The notes below the pieces were generated by a model. The model saw nothing but the letters and a program-made list of their open reading frames with translations. It was not told the DNA's origin and searched no databases. From Chryseobacterium sp. POL2 (lineage in GTDB: Bacteria; Bacteroidota; Bacteroidia; Flavobacteriales; Weeksellaceae): a DNA stretch of 64,000 nt. Each line of letters opens with the position of its first letter. The first letter of the stretch is position 1. The position numbers were made by a program, and so were the translations under genes. The DNA is taken from contig NZ_CP049298.1 in assembly GCF_011058315.1 (NCBI RefSeq), forward strand, positions 248,001 to 312,000, given 5' to 3'. Of this stretch, positions 9,372-17,424 are shown in pieces.

Positions 9372-11420
9372 ATGAATTTTAATCTGAGGCAATTAGCTTT
9401 CTTCTTACTGATTTGTTGCTGTATTCCATCATTTGTTTTAGCAGAAGACGGAAGCCAATTGTGGCTTCGTTTTCCTCATATTAAACAAGGGATTTCGAGT
9501 AATCAAATTTTTGTAAAAGGAAATTCGGCGACTATTAATATTGCAAAAAAAGAATTAATAAATTATTGGCAAGGTCAAGCAGTAGAACTAAAAACTGATA
9601 CTTCTTTAAAATCTTTGAAAGATGGTTTTAAAATAACTTCTGATCCGAAGAAAATTACTATAAGTTCATCTACAGAAATTGGTTTGTTGTATGGGGTTTA
9701 TCATATTTTGAGATTACAAGAAACTAAAGCGGATACGCAAAATCTTAATATCACCGAGAAGCCTTCTTATGACGTAAGAATCCTAAACCATTGGGACAAT
9801 CTTGACAGAACGGTGGAGCGTGGCTATGCTGGTTATTCGCTTTGGAAATGGGACGAGTTGCCTAATGTAATTTCGCCACGTTATGAGGCCTATGCGCGTG
9901 CCAATGCATCAATTGGCATCAACTCTGTTGTGCTTAACAATGTTAACGCGTCACCTAATATTCTTAAAAAAGACTATTTGGAAAAAGTAAAAGTTTTAGC
10001 GGATATCTTTCGTCCTTATGGTATTAAAGTTTATTTGTCCGTTAATTTTTCTTCTCCAAAAGTTCTTGGAAATCTCGAAAACTCAGATCCTCTCAATAAA
10101 AGTGTAAAAGTGTGGTGGAAGGACAAAACTTCTGAGATTTATAAGCTCATTCCAGATTTTGGAGGTTTTTTGGTAAAAGCCAATTCGGAAGGCCAACCTG
10201 GTCCGCAAGATTATGGTAGAACTCATGCCGATGGTGCTAATATGATGGCAGATGTTCTGAAACCCTTTGGCGGTATTGTTATGTGGCGAGCATTTGTGTA
10301 TAATCCGACGCCAGAAGATCGTGCAAAACAAGCTTATAATGAATTTGTCCCTTTGGATGGAAAATTTAGAGATAACGTAATCATTCAGATTAAAAATGGA
10401 CCAGTAGATTTCCAACCAAGAGAAGCTTTTAGTCCATTATTTGGGGCGATGAAAAAAACTTCCAAAATGGTAGAATTTCAGATTACACAAGAATATTTAG
10501 GTTTTTCAAATCATTTGGTATTTTTAGCACCTTTGTTTAAAGAAACTTTAGACAGTGACACTTATGCGTTCGGAAAAGGCTCTAGCATTGCAAAAATAAC
10601 CGATGGGACGCTGAAAACAACACAGTTGTCCGCGATTGCCGCTGTTGCCAATATTGGAGAAGATAACAACTGGACGGGACATCATTTCGCACAGGCCAAT
10701 TGGTATGCCTTCGGGAGATTGGCTTGGAACAACGATTTAACATCTGATCATATTGCTGATGAATGGCTGAAGCAGACTTTTACCACTGAAACAAACTTCG
10801 TTAATCCAATTAAAAATATGATGTTGACATCGCGTGAAACGGCTGTCGATTATATGATGCCATTAGGATTACACCATATTTTTGCAAACGAACATCATTA
10901 TGGACCAGAGCCTTGGGGAGATTATCCTGGAGCAAGACCAGATTGGACGCCTGTATATTATCACAAAGCAGATGCTAACGGATTAGGTTTTGATAGAACA
11001 ATGTCGGGAAGTAATGCCGTGTCACAGTACAATTCTCCTCTTAAGGAAATCTACAATAATATCAACACAACGCCAGAAAACCTCTTGTTATGGTTTCATC
11101 ATGTGCCTTGGGATTATCAAATGAAAAATAACAAATCCATGTGGGATAATCTGGCGTACAAATATGATAAAGGTGTAAAAGGTGTAAGAACTTATCAAAA
11201 AATTTGGGATCAAGTAGAATCGTATGTTGATAAAGAGCGATTTTTTGCGGTACAGTCTAAACTAAAAATCCAAGCTAAAGATGCTTTTTGGTGGAAAGAT
11301 GCGTGCTTGTTGTATTTTCAAGGTTTTTCTAAAATGCCAATTCCTTATGATATAGAACGACCAATCCATGAGCTAGAAGATCTTAAAAAAATAAAGCTTA
11401 ATATGAAACATCATAATTAA
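9372..11420 (+). CDS. GH67 alpha-glucuronidase
   Basis: A 682-residue protein, the normal length for GH67, with a signal peptide (about residues 1-24, ending FVLAED). The family releases 4-O-methylglucuronic acid from the non-reducing end of short xylooligosaccharides. Asp346 in GPVDFQPRE and Glu374 in QITQEYLG match the catalytic carboxylates of the family, and RILNHWDNLDRTVERGYAG is the conserved entry block. It is the last gene of the operon and is followed by a strong terminator. It complements GH115, which acts on internal glucuronosyl units of polymers. Confidence 0.95.
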   Translation: MNFNLRQLAFFLLICCCIPSFVLAEDGSQLWLRFPHIKQGISSNQIFVKGNSATINIAKKELINYWQGQAVELKTDTSLKSLKDGFKITSDPKKITISSSTEIGLLYGVYHILRLQETKADTQNLNITEKPSYDVRILNHWDNLDRTVERGYAGYSLWKWDELPNVISPRYEAYARANASIGINSVVLNNVNASPNILKKDYLEKVKVLADIFRPYGIKVYLSVNFSSPKVLGNLENSDPLNKSVKVWWKDKTSEIYKLIPDFGGFLVKANSEGQPGPQDYGRTHADGANMMADVLKPFGGIVMWRAFVYNPTPEDRAKQAYNEFVPLDGKFRDNVIIQIKNGPVDFQPREAFSPLFGAMKKTSKMVEFQITQEYLGFSNHLVFLAPLFKETLDSDTYAFGKGSSIAKITDGTLKTTQLSAIAAVANIGEDNNWTGHHFAQANWYAFGRLAWNNDLTSDHIADEWLKQTFTTETNFVNPIKNMMLTSRETAVDYMMPLGLHHIFANEHHYGPEPWGDYPGARPDWTPVYYHKADANGLGFDRTMSGSNAVSQYNSPLKEIYNNINTTPENLLLWFHHVPWDYQMKNNKSMWDNLAYKYDKGVKGVRTYQKIWDQVESYVDKERFFAVQSKLKIQAKDAFWWKDACLLYFQGFSKMPIPYDIERPIHELEDLKKIKLNMKHHN

Positions 11421-11457
11421 TTATTAATATCAAATCTGTATAAAAATGATTAAAAGT

Positions 11458-11489
11458 AAAATCTCTCATAATCTTGAGAGATTTTTTTA
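11458..11489 (+). terminator. Rho-independent terminator of the xylan operon
   Basis: A perfect stem AATCTCTCA/TGAGAGATT (11460-11468 and 11475-11483) with a 6-base loop is followed by a run of T. It lies about 40 bases after the GH67 stop. Confidence 0.85.
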
Positions 11490-11540
11490 TAATTTGATTC
11501 AGAACTTTTATTCAAAAAGTGAAATCTAACAAAATAAGAA

Positions 11541-11667
11541 CTAATTCGCGCGCGAAGGATAGTAGCGGATATCCTTTTTGTAAGCTTGGGAAAGTATGGT
11601 ACAAAAAGATAGCAGCGGATAGCCTGACCCGAGTTGTGGGAAAAGCTTTGGCGAGGGACGCGCCCTA
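11541..11667. repeat. GC-rich REP-like intergenic repeat, copy 1
   Basis: This patch stands out from the AT-rich surroundings. It has two direct copies of GATAGyAGCGGATAkCC (11558-11574 and 11608-11624; 15 of 17 bases equal). These flank a 9-bp inverted repeat CTTTTTGTA/TACAAAAAG. It ends with GACCCG followed by GGGACGCGCCC at 11655-11665, which touches the stop codon of the minus-strand peptidase gene. A related patch lies at 39262-39420. Dispersed sequences of this look occur in Chryseobacterium-type genomes; that is recollection, not a search. Confidence 0.5.
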
Positions 11668-12381
11668 AAAATAAGATTTGATGAAGCGCAATTTGTGCGT
11701 ATGTTTGTTTTGGTCTTTGTTGAAAATCCCCAAAGAGTCCAAATGGTCGATGCGAACTTTGCCGTGGGCATGGATGATTTTTTGATTTTCTAAAACGATG
11801 CCGACATGTACGATTTTCCCCTCCGAGTTTTCGAAAAAGGCGAGGTCGCCAGGTTGGGCCTCTTCTAGAAAAGTCAATGGCTCGCCACTTTCGGCTTGTT
11901 GTGAAGCGTCACGAAGAATTTTGAGGTCGTGGATTTTGTAAATCATCTGCGTAAAACCGCTGCAATCCAACCCGAAAAAGCTCTTGCCACCCCACAAATA
12001 AGGAACATTAAGAAATTCTTTGGCGCAAATGACAATGCTCTCGCGCTTGTCAGCACTGCGCGTGACAATGGGTGTTTTGTAAGTAACCTCCGAACCTAAA
12101 GACAAAAGAATATTGCCATTGTCTGTGGCTGCAGCGTCGAAAGTTTCTGTGATGTAATTGGTTTTTCGGGTGTTGAGATAAGTCTCGGAAACGGGTGTTA
12201 TTTGTTTGGTGTCCATCCAGCCTTCGTAGCCATCGTAATGCATTTTGATTTTGGTAAAGTTGTTTTTCACTTCCAAAATATCGGCAGATTCGCCAAAAAG
12301 CATTTGTGTGACCATCTCGCTACGGTCAGTATTTTCGGCCCTTACTGGTGCTATGGATACATTACAAATTCCTTTTTCCAT
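11665..12381 (-). CDS. SH3b - NlpC/P60 (C40) peptidoglycan endopeptidase, YkfC-like
   Basis: A 238-residue protein with an N-terminal bacterial SH3-like part (about residues 1-60, with YDGYEGWMDTKQI) and a C-terminal NlpC/P60 domain. The catalytic Cys140 is in LDCSGF. Histidines follow in VHVGIV and HAHG, and PGDLAFF is the usual family block. Such enzymes cut gamma-D-glutamyl-diamino-acid bonds in peptidoglycan or its recycled peptides. No signal peptide is visible, which favours a cytoplasmic recycling role. Its start overlaps the stop of the O-methyltransferase gene by one base, so the two form an operon. Confidence 0.88.
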   Translation of the reverse strand: MEKGICNVSIAPVRAENTDRSEMVTQMLFGESADILEVKNNFTKIKMHYDGYEGWMDTKQITPVSETYLNTRKTNYITETFDAAATDNGNILLSLGSEVTYKTPIVTRSADKRESIVICAKEFLNVPYLWGGKSFFGLDCSGFTQMIYKIHDLKILRDASQQAESGEPLTFLEEAQPGDLAFFENSEGKIVHVGIVLENQKIIHAHGKVRIDHLDSLGIFNKDQNKHTHKLRFIKSYF

Positions 12382-13028
12382 TATTTTTTTCTGATTAAAT
12401 GAATACCGTCTCGCAAAGGTAAGATTAGATTTTCGAAATCGGGGTCTTCGGTCACGATTTTATTAACCAATTTTATCTGTTGTGTAGCTTTGTTGTTGGG
12501 ATGTTCTTCCAAAACTTTGCCATACCAAAGTACATTGTCAATTAGGATAATGCTTCCAGATTTTAATTTTGGTTTTATAAGTTGAAGGTAATTTTCGTAA
12601 TTTTCTTTGTCCGCATCAATGAATACCAAATCCCAGATAATATCTAAATTCTTAATTGTATGTGCTGCGTCGCCTAATATAAATTCGATTTGGGATGCAT
12701 AGTCACTTTGTTGGAAATATTTTTGAGGAATATAAGCTAGGTCTTCGTTTTTGTCCAAAGTATAAATTTTTCCATCTTCGGAAAGCCCTTCTGCCAAACA
12801 AAGTGTAGCGTAACCAGTAAAAGTGCCAATTTCCAAAATGTTTTTTGGCGTAATCATTTTGGAAAGGATACTTAGTAATCGTCCTTGCAAATAGCCCGAA
12901 ATCATGTGTGGCTGCGTTGTTTTTTGATAAGTTTCTTTACGCAGTTTTTTCAGGATGTCTGGTTCGGTGGAAGCGTGCGCTTCGAGATAACGATCCATAG
13001 GTAGGTCAAGTTCTTCGAAATAGCTCAT
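12381..13028 (-). CDS. Class I SAM-dependent O-methyltransferase (caffeoyl-CoA/catechol OMT family)
   Basis: The 215-residue length and NILEIGTFTGYATL (SAM-binding motif I), VFIDADKENYENY (motif with metal ligands) and ILIDNVLWYGKV identify the divalent-cation-dependent O-methyltransferase family. The natural substrate is unknown; bacterial members methylate catechols and other small hydroxylated compounds. No signal peptide is seen. It is the first gene of a two-gene minus-strand operon with the C40 peptidase. Confidence 0.88.
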   Translation of the reverse strand: MSYFEELDLPMDRYLEAHASTEPDILKKLRKETYQKTTQPHMISGYLQGRLLSILSKMITPKNILEIGTFTGYATLCLAEGLSEDGKIYTLDKNEDLAYIPQKYFQQSDYASQIEFILGDAAHTIKNLDIIWDLVFIDADKENYENYLQLIKPKLKSGSIILIDNVLWYGKVLEEHPNNKATQQIKLVNKIVTEDPDFENLILPLRDGIHLIRKK

Positions 13029-13062
13029 TGCTTAAGGTTCAAAGTTTAAAAAAATTAAAAAT

Positions 13063-13070
13063 CAAAGTTA
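13063..13070 (-). promoter_or_regulatory. -7 box (TAACTTTG) upstream of the O-methyltransferase
   Basis: On the minus strand the sequence reads TAACTTTG, an exact match to the Bacteroidota TAnnTTTG box. It lies 35 bases before the ATG. No clear TTG -33 box was found at the usual distance. Confidence 0.35.
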
Positions 13071-13083
13071 AGATTATTTAAAC

Positions 13084-13115
13084 AAAAAAACCTTGTCAAA
13101 GCGACAAGGTTTTAT
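13084..13115 (-). terminator. Terminator of the OmpA-family gene
   Basis: The stem CCTTGTC/GACAAGG (13091-13097 and 13103-13109) has a 5-base loop. Read on the minus strand it is followed by a T run (the A run at 13084-13090). It lies about 30 bases past the OmpA-like stop. Confidence 0.8.
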
Positions 13116-13141
13116 AGATTTTAGAAATTTTGAAAATCCCA

Positions 13142-13978
13142 TTATTTCTTAACTGGTGCGATGTCCATCAACTTCATAAACTCGTCTAACTTCGGCATGA
13201 TGATGATTTCTGTTCTACGGTTTTCTGCACGTCCAGATACAGAAGCATTGGTCGTTTTAGGATTGTATTCTGATCTACCTCCAGCTGTAATTCTGTTAGG
13301 GTTAACACCGAATTGTGTTTGCAGAATCTTCGCTACAGCAGTTGCTCTAAGTGCGGAAAGATCCCAATTGTCTCTCGGTACGGATGCGCTGTTAAGTGTT
13401 GCGTTATCTGTGTTACCTTCGATTAATACAGAATATGTGTCATAATCGTTGATAACTTTAGCAACTTTTCCTAAAACATCTTGCGCTGCTGGCAATACAT
13501 CGAATTTACCAGTTTGGTATAGCATTTTATCCGACAGGGAAATCATTACAACACCTTTCAGTACTTTAACGTCAACATCTTGATCTGCGATATTGTCTAA
13601 AGAACGTTTTAGTTTGTTAGACAATGCCATATTCAAACTATCATTTTTAGAATTTGTAGAGATCAATTGCTTGATGTATTTGTTAGAAGCATTAATTTCT
13701 CCAACTAACTTGTCAATGTTGGTGGAGCTTTTTCCAGAATTGCTAAGGCACGCATCAAGACTAGATTTTAATGCATTATTTTGTCCCATTAGCAAGTCGT
13801 TTTGGCTTTGTAATCCAGAGTTTTTGGAAGTTAAATCTTGGATTTGTCTTTGTCTATCAGCGGCGTCGTTAACACATTGTTGATAGTTAAGGTTAAGGGC
13901 GTCGAATTGCTTTTTACTCACACACGATGTTGCAGTAATAGCCATTGCAGTGACACCAAGAATTTTAAATAATCTCAT
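13142..13978 (-). CDS. OmpA-family peptidoglycan-binding lipoprotein
   Basis: A 278-residue protein with a lipoprotein signal (lipobox TATSC, Cys19). A coiled-coil middle (about residues 25-110) is rich in Gln, Asn and Leu. The C-terminal OmpA domain carries LIEGNTDNA, WDLSALRATAVAKIL and GRAENRRTEIII, the motifs that bind diaminopimelate in peptidoglycan. It probably tethers the outer membrane to the wall. It is monocistronic, divergent from tilS and closed by its own terminator. Confidence 0.92.
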   Translation of the reverse strand: MRLFKILGVTAMAITATSCVSKKQFDALNLNYQQCVNDAADRQRQIQDLTSKNSGLQSQNDLLMGQNNALKSSLDACLSNSGKSSTNIDKLVGEINASNKYIKQLISTNSKNDSLNMALSNKLKRSLDNIADQDVDVKVLKGVVMISLSDKMLYQTGKFDVLPAAQDVLGKVAKVINDYDTYSVLIEGNTDNATLNSASVPRDNWDLSALRATAVAKILQTQFGVNPNRITAGGRSEYNPKTTNASVSGRAENRRTEIIIMPKLDEFMKLMDIAPVKK

Positions 13979-14000
13979 AGTTATGATTTTAAGAATTTGT

Positions 14001-14008
14001 CAAATTTA
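14001..14008 (-). promoter_or_regulatory. -7 box (TAAATTTG) of the OmpA-family gene
   Basis: Minus-strand TAAATTTG lies 23 bases upstream of the ATG at 13978. It matches TAnnTTTG and is back to back with a plus-strand box at 14032. The -33 element is not obvious. Confidence 0.4.
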
Positions 14009-14031
14009 CAAAATGCTTTTAAATAAAGGCT

Positions 14032-14039
14032 TATCTTTG
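14032..14039 (+). promoter_or_regulatory. -7 box (TATCTTTG) of tilS
   Basis: TATCTTTG matches the Bacteroidota TAnnTTTG consensus and lies 33 bases before the chosen TTG start of tilS. No convincing TTG is seen 19-20 bases upstream. Confidence 0.4.
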
Positions 14040-14072
14040 CTTTGATTATAACGTAAAACTTAGTAATACATT

Positions 14073-15356
14073 TTGCTTAGTTCCTTTAATTTTAGCCAAT
14101 CATTAAAAAAGCTTCTTCCACAAGCGCAGCAAAAAACATTCCTTTTAGCCGCGAGTGGTGGCGTGGACTCTATGGTTTTGCTGGATTTGTGCCATCAGTT
14201 GCAGCTTAATTTTGAAGTGGCGCATGTTAACTATCATCTTAGAAATGAGGATTCTAAGCTCGATATGCAACTGGTTGAAAATTGGTGCTCCGAAAAAAAA
14301 ATAAAATTTCATCTTTACGAGGTTTCACAAAAAGATAACCAACCAAAAAATTCAATTGAGAATTGGGCGCGCGACATTCGGTACAGATTTTTTAATAAAA
14401 TTTTAATAAAAAATAATATCGATTTTGTAATTACGGCGCATCATCTTAATGACAGATTGGAAACTTTTATCATTAATCTATCCAAAGCTTCTGGCCTGAA
14501 AGGCTTAAAATCTATTCCAGAAAAAACAGAAAAAATTCTGCGTCCTTTATTGGATTTTTCACGACAAGAGATTGAAGATTATGCGAAACAGCATCAAATA
14601 ATTTTTCGCGAAGATTATACCAATGCAGAAAATATTTATGTAAGAAACAAAATCAGAAATCAGATAACGCCTTTGTTGAAAGAACTTAACAAAGATTTTC
14701 TAGAAAATTTTAAAACCTCACTCGAGATTATAAAAGATTCTAAAAACTTTATTGACCAACAAATTGATTTAGTTCTTGAAACGATTAAAATTCCGCATGA
14801 TGAACTTTTAATTCTTAATCAAACCGAACTGGCTTTACAAACCGACTTTGTAAAATATGAAATCCTGAATCGCTTCGGAATGACAAGTTCTACAGAAATT
14901 AAAAAATTGATAACAGCCGAGAAAGGGAAAATTTTCTTTACACATTCTCATCAGTTTTCTGTGGGAAGACAAGAGATTTTAGTACAAGAACTGAAAGAAG
15001 AAATCGAAGTTGTTGAAGAATTTATTTTAGAAACAACTATAGTGTCTGATGCGGAAATTTTGGTTTCGGTTCCTGAAAATTTTAAAAATCCGTTTTGGGA
15101 ATTTGATGCTGAAAAAATTGTTCTGCCTTTAAAATTAAGACCACTAAAAATCGGTGATGTTTTTTCTCCAAAAGGAATGAAAGGGAAAAAGAAAGTTTCA
15201 AAATTTTTGCGTGACGAAAAATTAAGTATTAGCGATGCTGCTGCTGTTCGGGTTTTGGTGGATGCTGAGGATCAAATTCTCGGCGTTTTTCCATTGCGAC
15301 AATCTCAGCATTTTATTATTTCTGATAAAACAAATCAAACTTTAAAATTAATTTGA
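14073..15356 (+). CDS. tilS: tRNA(Ile)-lysidine synthase
   Basis: A 427-residue protein. It converts C34 of tRNA-Ile(CAU) to lysidine with ATP and lysine, so that AUA is read as isoleucine. The PP-loop ATP site SGGVDS is at residues 28-33. HVNYHLRNEDS and TAHHLNDRLETFIINL are family blocks, and the C-terminal part (about 350-427, with KGKKKVSKFLRD) is the TilS C-terminal domain. The start is TTG, chosen because the protein then begins about 25 residues before the PP-loop as in the family. Confidence 0.94.
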   Translation: MLSSFNFSQSLKKLLPQAQQKTFLLAASGGVDSMVLLDLCHQLQLNFEVAHVNYHLRNEDSKLDMQLVENWCSEKKIKFHLYEVSQKDNQPKNSIENWARDIRYRFFNKILIKNNIDFVITAHHLNDRLETFIINLSKASGLKGLKSIPEKTEKILRPLLDFSRQEIEDYAKQHQIIFREDYTNAENIYVRNKIRNQITPLLKELNKDFLENFKTSLEIIKDSKNFIDQQIDLVLETIKIPHDELLILNQTELALQTDFVKYEILNRFGMTSSTEIKKLITAEKGKIFFTHSHQFSVGRQEILVQELKEEIEVVEEFILETTIVSDAEILVSVPENFKNPFWEFDAEKIVLPLKLRPLKIGDVFSPKGMKGKKKVSKFLRDEKLSISDAAAVRVLVDAEDQILGVFPLRQSQHFIISDKTNQTLKLI

Positions 15357-15527
15357 TATCATATATTGGTATTTTTTGTTTTTGTGTTAATTTTTATTGT
15401 CTTTGAATAAAGAATTATGCTGTAATTAACATATTTTAATACTAGGTACGAAAATTGTAGTTCTGTTTTTAAGACATTTTCTAGTCTTATGAATTTCAAT
15501 AATTGTTAATCTTAAAAATGTAATGCT

Positions 15528-16046
15528 ATGGCAGATTTTCAACCCAATGCAAGAGGAGATTCTAAAGTGAGAACCCGCAAAAATCTAGTGAAAATGGATA
15601 TGACGCCCATGGTTGATTTGGGCTTTCTATTGATTTCTTTTTTCATGTTTACGACCAATTTTTCCAAACCCAATGTTGTGGATCTTAGCCTTCCTGCTAC
15701 GACCGAATCAAAAGGAAATGAGATTGATCTTAGCAATTCTATCACCTTAATTTTAGGTGAAGGCAACCGTGTTTTTTATCATCAATTGGATCAAAAATCC
15801 TTGACTCCCAATCTTCTGAAAGAAGTGTCTTATGATAAATTTGGTTTAACAAACTTAATAGAAAAAGCCAAAAAAGCAGCTAAGAATCCAAGCATCTTTA
15901 CCATCATTATTAAACCGACAGATGATGCCAATTACAAAAACTTCGTTGATGCACTCGACGAAATGGCACTGACCAAAAGTCAACATTATGGCATCGCAGA
16001 TATGCGAGAGTGGGAAACCAAAATCTATGATGACAAACTAAAGTAA
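15528..16046 (+). CDS. ExbD/TolR-family biopolymer transport protein
   Basis: A 172-residue protein with one N-terminal membrane segment (about residues 28-48; MTPMVDLGFLLISFFMFTT) and a periplasmic domain, the ExbD/TolR layout. The Asp in PMVDLGF is the conserved membrane residue that couples proton flow. ExbD works with ExbB and TonB to energise outer-membrane transport. No exbB or tonB lies next to it, so it is probably one of several exbD paralogues in the genome. A terminator begins in its stop codon region. Confidence 0.88.
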   Translation: MADFQPNARGDSKVRTRKNLVKMDMTPMVDLGFLLISFFMFTTNFSKPNVVDLSLPATTESKGNEIDLSNSITLILGEGNRVFYHQLDQKSLTPNLLKEVSYDKFGLTNLIEKAKKAAKNPSIFTIIIKPTDDANYKNFVDALDEMALTKSQHYGIADMREWETKIYDDKLK

Positions 16047-16076
16047 CCTTGAGACATTTTTCAAGGTTTTTGTTTT
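16045..16076 (+). terminator. Terminator after the ExbD-family gene
   Basis: The stem AACCTTGA/TCAAGGTT (16045-16052 and 16061-16068) has an 8-base loop and a T-rich tail. The left arm begins inside the TAA stop. Confidence 0.8.
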
Positions 16077-16158
16077 AAAATTGATTTATAAAATAATTCG
16101 TCTTGTATTTATTGACAAAAACGTCTTTTTTATATATTTTAGAGCAAAAATATAATTT

Positions 16159-16656
16159 ATGAAAAAGCTGGTTTCTTTTTTGGCTTTAGTTGCGATAATC
16201 GCTTGTAAGAAGACAGACGAAACGACACATAAAAAGACAGATTCTTTAGAAATAATAGATTCCATTAACGCTGTAAGACAAAAGATTAACGATAGTATCC
16301 TGAGCCATAATCGATACAAAGATCTGGAAGGCGAACATGTTTTAACGCATAATATGATTAAAGGTCAAGGGAAAATCAGTTTCAAAAAAATAGGTAAAGA
16401 CCAATACAAAATGGATGGTTTTCAAGAGTCTGGCAAAAATTATATTAAAATAAAAGGAACGGGAGAGATGATTTCTAAAAATAATCTGAGATTCCATGGA
16501 CGGATAGAACAAAGAATCCAGGATTTCGAAAACGGAATGCTCGATGTCAGAAGTGGCAAGAAAATCTTTTATACAAAAGATGATGGCAAAAGTTTTAAAT
16601 TACACGATGCTGTTAACCAAGCGGGTTTTCCGGATCAAATCTATATAAAATTTTAA
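16159..16656 (+). CDS. Small lipoprotein of unknown function
   Basis: A 165-residue protein with a lipoprotein signal peptide (lipobox AIIAC, Cys16) and a Lys/Thr/Asp-rich linker after it. The rest is a small, mostly beta-strand-like polar domain without a motif I recognise. It lies three bases upstream of an alpha/beta hydrolase gene and is probably co-transcribed with it. No function is proposed. Confidence 0.75.
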   Translation: MKKLVSFLALVAIIACKKTDETTHKKTDSLEIIDSINAVRQKINDSILSHNRYKDLEGEHVLTHNMIKGQGKISFKKIGKDQYKMDGFQESGKNYIKIKGTGEMISKNNLRFHGRIEQRIQDFENGMLDVRSGKKIFYTKDDGKSFKLHDAVNQAGFPDQIYIKF

Positions 16657-16659
16657 AAA

Positions 16660-17424
16660 ATGCTCAATTACGAAATTTCAGGAAAAGGCAAAGAAACGTT
16701 GATTTTACTTCATGGTTTTATGGAGAATTTGACGATTTGGGATGATATGGTGCCGAGTTTGTCCAAAGACTTTCAATTGGTAAAAGTGGATCTTCCTGGA
16801 TTTGGAAAGTCAAAACCTACAGCAGAAATACAAACGATGGAATCCATGGCGGAAGATGTTAAAACATTGGTTGAACATTTGGATTTAGAAAAATTCCATC
16901 TTGTAGGACATTCTATGGGCGGTTATATCAGTTTGGCTTTTGCTGAAAAATATCCCGATTTTTTGAAAAGTTTTACTTTGTTTTTCTCAACTTATTTTGA
17001 AGATGATGCGGAAAAAAAGAAAATTCGCGAAAAAAGTCTTCGAGTGATTAAAGAGAATTACCAAGCTTATGCGGCTGCTGGGATACCAAATCTTTTCGGT
17101 CCCGAAGCTAGAAAATTAAAAAAAGATAAAATAGAACTTGCCAAGCAAATTGCTTATTCTGCGGATATAGAAGGTGTTTTGGCTTGTACGAAAGGAATGA
17201 TCCTTCGTCCTGACCGCAAGTCTGTTTTAGAAAATTTTGACGGCAAAATCCTATTGTTGGCGGGAAGATTTGATAACGCTGTTAATGCTACAAAGACGAT
17301 TGCAGAACTTCCAGAACGTGACAATATCAAAGCCTATCTTTTGGATTGTGGACACAACGGACATTGGGAAAAACCAAGTATTTGTACCGAGATTATTAAT
17401 ACAGAATTGCTGAATGAAATATAA
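16660..17424 (+). CDS. Alpha/beta-fold hydrolase
   Basis: The 254-residue protein has the oxyanion block LLHGFMENLTIWDD near the start, the nucleophile elbow GHSMGG with Ser85, an acid in GRFDNAV and a late His in CGHNGHWEKP. This is the BioH/RsbQ/esterase-like group. No signal peptide is present. The substrate cannot be read. Its 3' end overlaps the following acyltransferase gene by 11 bases, which indicates translational coupling. Confidence 0.88.
   Translation: MLNYEISGKGKETLILLHGFMENLTIWDDMVPSLSKDFQLVKVDLPGFGKSKPTAEIQTMESMAEDVKTLVEHLDLEKFHLVGHSMGGYISLAFAEKYPDFLKSFTLFFSTYFEDDAEKKKIREKSLRVIKENYQAYAAAGIPNLFGPEARKLKKDKIELAKQIAYSADIEGVLACTKGMILRPDRKSVLENFDGKILLLAGRFDNAVNATKTIAELPERDNIKAYLLDCGHNGHWEKPSICTEIINTELLNEI

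Noticed and set aside
10083-10415. 110-codon minus-strand frame inside the GH67 gene
   Set aside because: It is an antisense shadow of a well-supported enzyme gene; similar antisense frames at 7265-7648 and 45837-46232 were rejected for the same reason.
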